From Rhizobiales bacterium 2SD (GTDB taxonomy: Bacteria; Pseudomonadota; Alphaproteobacteria; Rhizobiales; Beijerinckiaceae), in contig SCMY01000002.1 of NCBI GenBank assembly GCA_005502805.1, positions 665,601-729,600 of the forward strand: DNA of 64,000 nucleotides, written 5' to 3'. The translations under genes and the position numbers were made by a program. Below are positions 57,471 through 64,000 of the stretch, piece by piece. Each line of letters opens with the position of its first letter. The first letter of the stretch is position 1. The notes under the pieces were generated by a model. That model saw only the letters and a program-made list of their open reading frames with translations, ran no database searches and had not been told where the DNA came from.

Positions 57471-57489
57471 CGCCCTTCAGCCGCAGCGA

Positions 57490-57750
57490 TCAATCATCGT
57501 CGTCATCATCGTCACGCCGGCGCCTGCGCCGCCGCCAGCGGTAGTAGTCGTCATCGCGCCAGCGCCGCCGGTAGCCGTCATCGTAGTAGCGGCGGCGATA
57601 CCAGCGACGGCGCCTGCGATCATCGTCGTCGTCATCATCGTCGGCCCTTACAGCGGTCGCGGTCAGCGCCGAGCCGGCAATCGCCATCGGCAAGGCGAAC
57701 AGCGCCAGCCGCAGCAGCGTTCGTCGCTTCTGGTCGGTCTCGCTCATCAT
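57490..57750 (-). CDS. exported Asp/Arg-run protein
   Basis: An 86-residue protein with a Sec signal (RTLLRLALFALPMAIAGSAL, about residues 10-29) followed by charged low complexity: runs of eight Asp, five Arg, seven Arg and seven Asp, with Tyr and Trp between (WYRRRYYDDGY). Such a mature part cannot fold as a normal domain and may bind metal or nucleotides, or be disordered. GGAGGAG lies just before two ATGs; I take the first (57750). The last bases face the end of the transglutaminase-like gene. Confidence 0.72.
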   Translation of the reverse strand: MMSETDQKRRTLLRLALFALPMAIAGSALTATAVRADDDDDDDDRRRRRWYRRRYYDDGYRRRWRDDDYYRWRRRRRRRDDDDDDD

Positions 57751-57862
57751 CGTCTCCTCCATATCGGCCATGCCCCATCGCAACGGGACAACTGGGCGGA
57801 TTTGGGAAGAACGCGTGGCAAGCGGCCTTATTCCCGAGAGGTCCGATTTTTCGCTGTACGGT

Positions 57863-58711
57863 TCAGGCTGGCCGCGCCGCGGCCAGCCTCTGCGTCCTGA
57901 GGAGGCTGCGTGTCAGCACAGCCATGAACAGCACCGCCTGCACTACCACGATGCATGGGCCGGTCGCGACGTCGAGATGGAAGCTCAGGATCGTGCCGAG
58001 AACGCTCGACGTTACCGCGGCCGCGACCGCGACCAGCAGCATCAGATCGAAGCGGCGCGTGATCAGGAAGCCGATCGCACCGGGCGCGATCAGCATGGCG
58101 ACGACGAGGATGATGCCGACCGCCTTCAGCGCCGCGACGATAGTCAGCGCCAGCATGGCGAGCAGGCCGAAATGCAGCGTCTTGACCGGCAGGCCGATCG
58201 CCCGCGCATGCGCCGGATCGAAGGCATGCAGCAGGAAATCGCGCCGCTTCGCCAACATGATCGCGGCGACCGGCAGGGCGATCAGGGCGGTCTCGGCGAT
58301 GTCGCTCCAGGTCACGCCGAGCATGTTGCCGAACAGGATGTGCAAGAGGTGCTGGTCGCTGTCGACCTTGACGAAGAGCACGAGGCCGAGCGCGAACATG
58401 CCGGAGAAGACGATGCCCATCACCGTATCCTCCTTCACCCGGCTGTTCTCCTTGAGGTAGCCGATGCCGAAGGCGCAGGTCAGGCCCGCTGCGAAGGCGC
58501 CGATGGCGAGCGGCAAGCTCGCGATATGGGCCAACACGATGCCGGGCAGCACGGCATGCGAGACCGCATCGCCCATCAGCGACCAGCCCTTCAGTACCAG
58601 GAAGCAAGACAGCACGGCACAGACGAGCCCGACCATCACCGCGACGGCGAGACCGCGCAGCATGAACTCGTGGGCGAAGGGGGCGAGTAGCCAGGTCTGG
58701 ATCAGGCTCAT
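57863..58711 (-). CDS. sitD: SitD-like manganese/iron ABC transporter permease
   Basis: A 282-residue permease of the ABC-3 (metal) type with about eight membrane segments (FMLRGLAVAVMVGLVCAVLS first, IVVVQAVLFMAVLTRSLL last). It forms the membrane part with SitC. The ATG overlaps the end of sitC by four bases (ATGA). All four sit genes are linked this way, which implies one transcript and coupled translation. Confidence 0.92.
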   Translation of the reverse strand: MSLIQTWLLAPFAHEFMLRGLAVAVMVGLVCAVLSCFLVLKGWSLMGDAVSHAVLPGIVLAHIASLPLAIGAFAAGLTCAFGIGYLKENSRVKEDTVMGIVFSGMFALGLVLFVKVDSDQHLLHILFGNMLGVTWSDIAETALIALPVAAIMLAKRRDFLLHAFDPAHARAIGLPVKTLHFGLLAMLALTIVAALKAVGIILVVAMLIAPGAIGFLITRRFDLMLLVAVAAAVTSSVLGTILSFHLDVATGPCIVVVQAVLFMAVLTRSLLRTQRLAAARPA

Positions 58712-59562
58712 GCCGGCGCTCCCGTGCTAGCAGCCCGACGAGCGCCGAGGCGGCCATGCTTGGGCGCGAACAGGAAGGCGGCGAGGAAGAGCAGCGTCTG
58801 GAACACGACGATCAGCCCACCCGTCGAGCCGTCGAGGAAGTAGCTGGCATAGGCGCCGAGCGCCGAGGTCGTCACGCCCATCGTCACCGCGATCGCGATC
58901 AGCCGGCCGAAGCGGTCCGTCAGCAGATAGGCGGTCGCACCCGGCGTCACCACCATGGCGATGACGAGGCAGGCGCCGACGGTCTGCAGCGCCGCGACCG
59001 TGCAAGCGCTGAGCAGGACGAAGAACAGGATCTTCAGCCGCGTCGGCGACAGGCCGACGGCGCGCGCCTGATTCTCGTCGAAGAAGACCAGCATCAGGTC
59101 CTTCCAGCGCAGCAGCAGGATGGCGAGCGAGATGAAGGCGATGATCGCGACCTGGATCACGTCCTCGTCGGAGATGCCGAGGATGTTGCCGAGCACGATC
59201 GACTGGACGTTGACCGAGGTCGGGTTGATCGAGACGATCATCAGGCCGACAGCGAAAAACGTCGTGAAGACGATGCCGATCACGGCATCCTCGCGCAGCT
59301 GCGTGCGCACCCGGACCAGCGCCATGGCGAGCGCGGCGAGCAGGCCGGAGAAGAAGGCGCCGGCGGCATAGGGAACCTTCAGGAGATAGGCCAGCGCGAC
59401 GCCGGGCACGATCGCATGCGCCAGCGCGTCGCCCATCAGCGACCAGCCCTTCAGCATCAGATAGCAGGACAGGAAGGCGCAGACGCCGCCGACCAAGGCG
59501 GAGACCCAGATCGCCTTGACCATGTACTGGTAGCCGAAAGGTTCGAGCAGGAGCTCCATCAC
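58708..59562 (-). CDS. sitC: SitC-like manganese/iron ABC transporter permease
   Basis: A 284-residue ABC-3-type permease with about eight membrane segments ([20 protein letters not shown] near the start) and the conserved [20 protein letters not shown] segment, very like that in SitD (MGDAVSHAVLPGIVL). It pairs with SitD and the ATPase SitB. Overlaps sitB by four bases. Confidence 0.93.
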   Translation of the reverse strand: MMELLLEPFGYQYMVKAIWVSALVGGVCAFLSCYLMLKGWSLMGDALAHAIVPGVALAYLLKVPYAAGAFFSGLLAALAMALVRVRTQLREDAVIGIVFTTFFAVGLMIVSINPTSVNVQSIVLGNILGISDEDVIQVAIIAFISLAILLLRWKDLMLVFFDENQARAVGLSPTRLKILFFVLLSACTVAALQTVGACLVIAMVVTPGATAYLLTDRFGRLIAIAVTMGVTTSALGAYASYFLDGSTGGLIVVFQTLLFLAAFLFAPKHGRLGARRAASTGAPA

Positions 59563-60467
59563 GGCTGTCCGTCCTTCCTGCCGGCGGCAGGCTTCTCATG
59601 GTCGCGGTCGCCATAGAAGACGAGCGGGCGCTCATCGTCGGTGATCACGGTGACGCGGCGCTGGTCGGCATCGGCATGCAGGCTCGCGCCTTCCAGGCGG
59701 AAATGCCGGAGCGCACCGCCGAAGGCCCGCTGCAGATTGTCCTGGGTGAAGGTCGTCTCGGTCGGCCCGGCCGCGAGCACCGTCTTGTTGACGATCACGA
59801 CCTGATCGCAAAAATCCGGAATCGAGCCGAGATTATGGGTCGAGACCAGCATCAGCCGGCCTTCGGCCCGCAGCTCGCGCATCAGCTGGACGATCTGGTC
59901 CTCGGTCTTGACGTCGACGCCGGTGAAGGGTTCGTCGAGCAGGATCACCTGCCCGCCCTGCGCCAGCGCCCGCGCCAGAAAGACGCGCTTGCGCTGGCCG
60001 CCCGAGAGCTCGCCGATCTGACGGCGGCGGAACTCCAGCATGTTGACGCGATCGAGCGCCTGCTCGGCCGCCTCACGATCTGCTTTTCGCGGCAGGCGCA
60101 TGAAGCCCATATGGCCGTAGCGCCCCATCATCACGACATCGTCGACCAGAACCGGGAAGGTCCAGTCGACCTCCTCGGCCTGTGGCACATAGGCGACGAG
60201 GCCGCGCTTCAGCGCCGCGCGCACCTCCATGCCGGCGATGCTGACCAGCCCCTGCGCCGGCTTGAGGAAGCCCATCAGGGTCTTGAAGATCGTCGACTTG
60301 CCGGAGCCGTTGACGCCGACGAGCGCGCAGATCGTGCCGGGGCCGAGCGCGAAGGAGGCATCGTTCACGGCGGTGACGCCATTGGCGTAGCGGACGGTGA
60401 CGCCGCTGACCACGATCGACGGCGTCGGCCCCTGCCCCGGGCGGATCTCGGCGCTCTGCAAGTTCAC
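59559..60467 (-). CDS. sitB: SitB-like manganese/iron ABC transporter ATPase
   Basis: A 302-residue ATPase with Walker [10 protein letters not shown] (about 52-60), Q-loop [10 protein letters not shown], signature LSGGQRKRV and Walker [13 protein letters not shown], with switch His in STHNLGS. The Q-loop sequence [16 protein letters not shown] is typical of metal-importing MntB/SitB ATPases. Overlaps sitA by four bases and couples to sitC. Confidence 0.94.
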   Translation of the reverse strand: MNLQSAEIRPGQGPTPSIVVSGVTVRYANGVTAVNDASFALGPGTICALVGVNGSGKSTIFKTLMGFLKPAQGLVSIAGMEVRAALKRGLVAYVPQAEEVDWTFPVLVDDVVMMGRYGHMGFMRLPRKADREAAEQALDRVNMLEFRRRQIGELSGGQRKRVFLARALAQGGQVILLDEPFTGVDVKTEDQIVQLMRELRAEGRLMLVSTHNLGSIPDFCDQVVIVNKTVLAAGPTETTFTQDNLQRAFGGALRHFRLEGASLHADADQRRVTVITDDERPLVFYGDRDHEKPAAGRKDGQP

Positions 60468-61384
60468 TGGCCGAACCCCTTTGCGATCGTGTCGACGGTG
60501 ACTTCGAGCAGCTTGAGATAGGTCGGCACCGCACCGCGCGCATCGGAGAGCGAGTCGACATAGAGCACGCCGCCGTACTTTGCCCCGGTCTCGCGCGCGA
60601 CCTGCTTGGCAGCACGATCCGAGATCGTGCTCTCGCTGAACACGGCCGGAATCTTGTTCTTGCGGATGAGGTCGATCAATCGGCGCACCTGCTGCGGCGT
60701 GCCCTGCTCGTCGGCGTTGATCGGCCAGAGATAGGCTTCGCGCCAGCCATAGTCGCGGGTGAGATAGCTGAAGGCGCCCTCGCTGGAGACGAGCCAGCGC
60801 TTGTCGGCCGGCACCTTGTCGAGCCGGGCGCGCAGCGGCGCGTCCATCGCCTTGATCTGCGTGGCGTAGTCGGCGGCGTTCTTCGCGTAGGTCGCGGCAT
60901 TGGCCGGGTCGGCCTCGGCGAGCGCCTTGCGGATGTTCTCGACATAGATCAGCGCGCTCGCCGTCGACATCCAGGCATGCGGGTTGGGCTTGCCCTCATA
61001 GGGCCCCTCCTTGATCCCCATCGGCGCGATGCCCTCGGTCACCACCGCGCTCCGGACATTCTTCACATTGTCGAAGAACTTCTCGAACCAGCGCTCCAGG
61101 TTCATCCCGTTCCAGAGCACGAGATCGGCCGATTGCGCCTTCACCACGTCGAGCGGGGTCGGCTGGTAATCGTGGATCTCGGCGCCCGGCTTGGTGATGG
61201 ATTCGACGATCGCCGCGGTGCCGGCGACGTTCTGGGCGATGTCCTGGATCACGGTGAAGGTGGTGACGACGCGCAGCGGCTTGCCCGGCGCGGCTTGCGC
61301 AAGGACGTCCCCGGCGGAGGCGGCGAGGCCAAACGCAAGCGTCGTGGCGGCGGCAAGGCCAAGGAAACAGCGGCGCGGGAACAT
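60464..61384 (-). CDS. sitA: SitA-like manganese/iron-binding periplasmic protein
   Basis: A 306-residue cluster A-I binding protein. A signal peptide ([20 protein letters not shown]) is followed by [20 protein letters not shown]. Metal ligands are expected in IHDYQPTP (His), NPHAWMS (His), SSEGAFSYL (Glu) and [10 protein letters not shown] (Asp). There is no His-rich loop of the ZnuA kind, and the match to SitA ([15 protein letters not shown]) is strong, so manganese/iron(II) rather than zinc is the likely ligand. First gene of sitABCD. Confidence 0.94.
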   Translation of the reverse strand: MFPRRCFLGLAAATTLAFGLAASAGDVLAQAAPGKPLRVVTTFTVIQDIAQNVAGTAAIVESITKPGAEIHDYQPTPLDVVKAQSADLVLWNGMNLERWFEKFFDNVKNVRSAVVTEGIAPMGIKEGPYEGKPNPHAWMSTASALIYVENIRKALAEADPANAATYAKNAADYATQIKAMDAPLRARLDKVPADKRWLVSSEGAFSYLTRDYGWREAYLWPINADEQGTPQQVRRLIDLIRKNKIPAVFSESTISDRAAKQVARETGAKYGGVLYVDSLSDARGAVPTYLKLLEVTVDTIAKGFGQ

Positions 61385-61424
61385 GGTCTCTCCAACAGCG
61401 GGACAGGGAACGATGTAACGCTAT

Positions 61425-61439
61425 TGCAAAGCGCTTGCA
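61425..61439. promoter_or_regulatory. Mur-type inverted repeat proximal to sitA
   Basis: TGCAA (61425-61429) and TTGCA (61435-61439) in TGCAAAGCGCTTGCA, 41 bases before the sitA start. Rhizobial Mur-responsive sequences have TGCAA...TTGCA-type inverted repeats as I recall. Suited to manganese-dependent repression of sitABCD. Confidence 0.65.
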
Positions 61440-61472
61440 TCTGTCAACGCAGTTGCGAATGAATTGCGATAA

Positions 61473-61490
61473 GGCATTTTTGCAAATGCC
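61473..61490. promoter_or_regulatory. second inverted repeat proximal to mur
   Basis: GGCATTT (61473-61479) and AAATGCC (61484-61490) with TTGC between, containing TTTTGCAAATGC. It lies 25 bases before the mur start. Together with the repeat at 61425 and intervening TTGCGA copies it suggests binding of Mur to both promoters. Confidence 0.55.
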
Positions 61491-61514
61491 TCTCAGGGTT
61501 GCTACCTCTCGCGC

Positions 61515-61970
61515 ATGAAAGGAATCGATCAGCGTGTGACGGAGTTCGAGCACCAGCTCCGCAAGGCGGGCCTGCGCATGACCCAGCAGCGCCGGCTGAT
61601 CCTGCGGGTCCTGGCCGAGGCCGACGATCATCCCGATGCGAAGGGCATCTTCACCCGCGCTTTCGTGCACGACCCGACGCTGTCGCTCTCGACCGTCTAC
61701 CGCACGATGAAGCTGCTCGAGACGCAAGGCGCCATCGAGCGTCATGCCTTCGAGGACGGCGTCTCGCGCTACGAGCACGCCGACCAGGCCCATCACGACC
61801 ACCTGATCGACATCGAGACCGGCAAGGTGATCGAATTCTCGTCGCCGGAGATCGAAGAGCTGCAGGCGAAGATCGCCGCCAAACTCGGCTACGAGATCGT
61901 CCGGCACAAGCTGGAGCTCTACGGCAGGAAGCTCGGCGGCAAGACCAGGCGCAGGCGGCCGGGAGCCTGA
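61515..61970 (+). CDS. mur: Fur-family regulator, Mur-like
   Basis: A 151-residue Fur-family repressor. The winged helix covers residues 10-85 (LRMTQQRRLILRVLAEADDH, LSLSTVYRTMKLLETQGAIE) and the dimerisation domain has HHDHLIDIETGKVIEFSSPE and KLELYGRKLGG. There is no cysteine, so the CxxC zinc sites of Zur and classic Fur are missing. This and the divergent sitABCD mark it as the manganese-responsive Mur of rhizobia. It differs from the Irr type. Confidence 0.9.
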   Translation: MKGIDQRVTEFEHQLRKAGLRMTQQRRLILRVLAEADDHPDAKGIFTRAFVHDPTLSLSTVYRTMKLLETQGAIERHAFEDGVSRYEHADQAHHDHLIDIETGKVIEFSSPEIEELQAKIAAKLGYEIVRHKLELYGRKLGGKTRRRRPGA

Positions 61971-62066
61971 AAGGCGGCGTTTGCGTCGTCCGGTTTACCG
62001 AATGTCAATCGCCGCCGTCGATAGCTCACCTAACGGCAGATCGTCCTGTCGCAGCATGAGCCGGTT

Positions 62067-63863
62067 TTGAGCGATCGATTTCAAGAGCCTGTCGCCGCGC
62101 ATGTGCGGCGCGGCGCCAGCCTCGACACCAAGCTCGTCCTGGGCTGCATGATCCTGCTCGCGCTCTCGCTCGCGCTCGCACTTGGCCTGATCACCATTCT
62201 CGGCAGCGAGCATGCCCGCGCCAGCCGCAATCTCGAGGCCTTGACGCTCTATCGCAAGGTGCTGACGGCGGCGAACCGACTCTCTGCCGAACGCGGCCCG
62301 ATGAACAGCGTGCTCGGCGAGGAGCCTGCGCACGATACGGCCGCGCGGCGCAAGCTCGCCGAATTCCGTTCGCTGAGCGATCACGCCTTGGCCGAGATCA
62401 TGCCCGACGCCGACAGCGGGGTCCGTCATCTTGTCACGCGCGACCGGCTGGAAGCCGTCCAGTTGCGCCTTGCCGAGGCCCGCAAGGCAGCCGATCGGCT
62501 GAACACCCTTCCCCTGGCCGAACGCAGTGGCGCCGACATCCAAGGCGTCATCACCGGCATGTTCGACGTGGTCGAGACGATGCGGCCGGTGGTGATCACC
62601 GCCATGGTCGAGCTGAGCGAACGCGACAGCGCCTTGGCCGGACATGCCATGGCGGGCCAGATGCTCGGTGACCTGCGCGAATATGCCGGGCGGATGGGAT
62701 CGTTCCTGGCCCCGTCGATCGCCGCGCGCGAGCCGCTCTCGGCGTCGGCCCATGACGAGCTCGTCCTCACCCACGGTCGCATCGTGCAGATCTGGCAATC
62801 GCTGGAACGTCAGCTTGCGCTCCACAGCGATGCGCCGAAGCTGGTGGCGGCCGTCGAAGAGACCAACAGCCGGTATTTCGGCGCAGGCTTGCGCCTGATC
62901 GCGCAGTTGACCAATGAGGGGAAATCCGGTCGCTACTCGGTCACCACCGAAGAGATGACCTTGCAGTATGTGCCTTCGATGGCGCCTCTCGAACGGCTGC
63001 GCGAGAGCTTCCTCGACGACATGCTGGCGCATGCGCAGACGAGCCGGGAAAGCAGCGCCTGGTGGCTGCGGGCGGTGATCGCCTTCACCGTGCTGATCGT
63101 CCTGACCAATCTGTCGCTGCTGCTGGCGGCGCGCCGCCGCATCTTCCGGCCGCTCTTGCGGGCCCGCGACCATATCGTTGCGCTCGCCGAGGAGCGCGAT
63201 CTCGATCGAGCGGCACGGACCGGCAACCATGACGGCGAGATTCGTGAACTGTTCGCCGCGCTCGAGATATTGCGCCTCAAGCTGCGCGAGCGCTTGCGCC
63301 TGACCGAGCGCCTGAAGGTGCAGGCCGAGACGGACGCGCTGACGGGCCTGCTGAATCGCCACACCTTCGACCGTCTCGGCCAGGGCGATCCCGACTTCGA
63401 CGACCTGCCCGTCGAGACCGGCCTCATCCTGATGGACATCGACCGGTTCAAGCCGATCAACGATACCTACGGCCATATCGCCGGCGACACGGTCCTGCGT
63501 GCCGTCGCGGCGCTGGTGGCGGAGATGGTCCGCAAGAATGACCTCGTCATGCGCTATGGTGGTGAGGAGATCGCCATCGTTCTGCCGAACGCCAGCCTGC
63601 GCACGCTTGCGCGGATCGCTGAGACGCTGCGTGCGGCGCTCGCCGAGCAGGCCATCCCTCTCGGAGACGGCACTGAACTGCGCGTCACCGCCAGCTTCGG
63701 CGTCGCCACAGGCCGCCGCGACGGCCAGGGCTGGGAAGCCCTGATCGAGGCCGCGGACCAAGCGCTCTACATGGCCAAGGCCGCCGGCCGGAACCGGGTC
63801 GGCATTGCCGGCGAGCAAGCACTCGCCGGTTCTGTGCCGGTCAAGCCGAGCCGGGTGGCCTGA
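62067..63863 (+). CDS. membrane-bound diguanylate cyclase (GGDEF)
   Basis: Makes cyclic di-GMP from GTP. The 598-residue protein has membrane segments near residues 22-46 and 332-353, a helical periplasmic sensor of about 285 residues without a named family, a HAMP-like linker (RRRIFRPLLRARDHIVALAE) and a GGDEF domain (about 415-580). The active site is GGEEI (498-502), compatible with activity, and the inhibitory I-site RxxD is intact as RKND (489-492), five residues upstream. It starts at TTG; the nearby ATG at 62056 is in another frame with an early stop. Confidence 0.9.
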   Translation: MSDRFQEPVAAHVRRGASLDTKLVLGCMILLALSLALALGLITILGSEHARASRNLEALTLYRKVLTAANRLSAERGPMNSVLGEEPAHDTAARRKLAEFRSLSDHALAEIMPDADSGVRHLVTRDRLEAVQLRLAEARKAADRLNTLPLAERSGADIQGVITGMFDVVETMRPVVITAMVELSERDSALAGHAMAGQMLGDLREYAGRMGSFLAPSIAAREPLSASAHDELVLTHGRIVQIWQSLERQLALHSDAPKLVAAVEETNSRYFGAGLRLIAQLTNEGKSGRYSVTTEEMTLQYVPSMAPLERLRESFLDDMLAHAQTSRESSAWWLRAVIAFTVLIVLTNLSLLLAARRRIFRPLLRARDHIVALAEERDLDRAARTGNHDGEIRELFAALEILRLKLRERLRLTERLKVQAETDALTGLLNRHTFDRLGQGDPDFDDLPVETGLILMDIDRFKPINDTYGHIAGDTVLRAVAALVAEMVRKNDLVMRYGGEEIAIVLPNASLRTLARIAETLRAALAEQAIPLGDGTELRVTASFGVATGRRDGQGWEALIEAADQALYMAKAAGRNRVGIAGEQALAGSVPVKPSRVA

Positions 63864-63875
63864 CGCGGCCGAGCT

Positions 63876-64000
63876 TCAACCCGCCTTGCGCTTGTTCTGG
63901 CGATTGGCGATGAGGTCGTCGACGACGGCTGGGTCGGCGAGGGTGGAGGTGTCGCCGAGGGCGCCGAACTCGTCCTCGGCGATCTTGCGCAGGATGCGGC
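63876..64000 (-). CDS. acs: acetyl-CoA synthetase, C-terminal end (partial)
   Basis: Only the last 41 codons lie in the window; the gene continues beyond base 64000. The peptide reads [40 protein letters not shown] and stop. This is the typical C-terminus of AMP-forming acetyl-CoA synthetase (Acs), including the region just after the acetylated lysine. It ends 12 bases from the diguanylate cyclase stop, convergent to it. Confidence 0.9.
   Translation of the reverse strand, partial: RILRKIAEDEFGALGDTSTLADPAVVDDLIANRQNKRKAG

Noticed and set aside
57863..61970. Zinc transporter ZnuABC with Zur
   Set aside because: There are two permeases, no His-rich loop in the binding protein, and the Fur-family protein has no cysteine; SitABCD with Mur fits better.

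Overview
This is a GC-rich, gene-dense stretch of chromosome from an alphaproteobacterium, most likely of the Rhizobiales (Hyphomicrobiales) and perhaps close to Bosea. That placement is an inference. It rests on the napEDABC gene order, a SitABCD manganese transporter next to a cysteine-free Fur/Mur regulator, BioR-type boxes upstream of bioYB, a class I lysyl-tRNA synthetase, a DUF3422 protein and a palindromic repeat of the kind common in this order. No rRNA, tRNA, CRISPR array, prophage or insertion sequence was recognised.

Layout. 1-620: rpsU and a small basic protein. 662-5075: the periplasmic nitrate reductase operon napEDABC (minus strand) behind an FNR/FixK-type box. 5101-11262: an EamA exporter, a glutamine amidotransferase, a quinone oxidoreductase/TetR pair sharing a palindromic operator, an ABC-F ATPase and an M35-like metallopeptidase. 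11442-21719: a MuiA-like protein, an M20 amidohydrolase, a tyrosine phosphatase, a RibD/DHFR-like reductase, purA with a terminator in its leader, an S41-like protease and prfC. 21838-28938: a chemotaxis receptor, an ABC-2 exporter, a 24-residue membrane peptide, two poorly known proteins, DUF3422, a palindromic repeat and an L,D-transpeptidase.

28987-33140 is a four-gene minus-strand operon: alkaline phosphatase, a Tat-exported DUF3299-like protein, then a MacB/LolCDE-type ATPase and permease. An AT-rich palindrome lies upstream, and I suggest a link to zinc. 33349-36286 holds a methyltransferase, a GST, cyanase and a pentapeptide-repeat protein. 36531-39459 is a tight plus-strand operon (small EamA/SMR-type membrane protein, 36-residue peptide, NAD-dependent epimerase, class III aminotransferase) that may make and move an amino-sugar or similar conjugate; I cannot assign it to a known pathway. 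39599-42318 holds a solute-binding protein, DUF983, a heptamer repeat tract and an agmatine deiminase homologue.

42350-48519: a MocR-type regulator, the biotin genes bioY-bioB with two BioR-type boxes, and an NMT1/THI5-like ABC importer. 48722-51117: lysK and a nitroreductase, translationally coupled. 51128-52312: a cysteine dioxygenase homologue opposite an Lrp/AsnC regulator. 52313-56575: thiolase, FadB-like multifunctional enzyme and a divergent enoyl-CoA hydratase, with a near-perfect palindrome between the last two. 56664-57750: a transglutaminase-fold protein lacking its catalytic cysteine and an Asp/Arg-run protein. 57863-61970: sitABCD and divergent mur with operator-like inverted repeats between them. 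62067-64000: a membrane diguanylate cyclase and the 3' end of acs.
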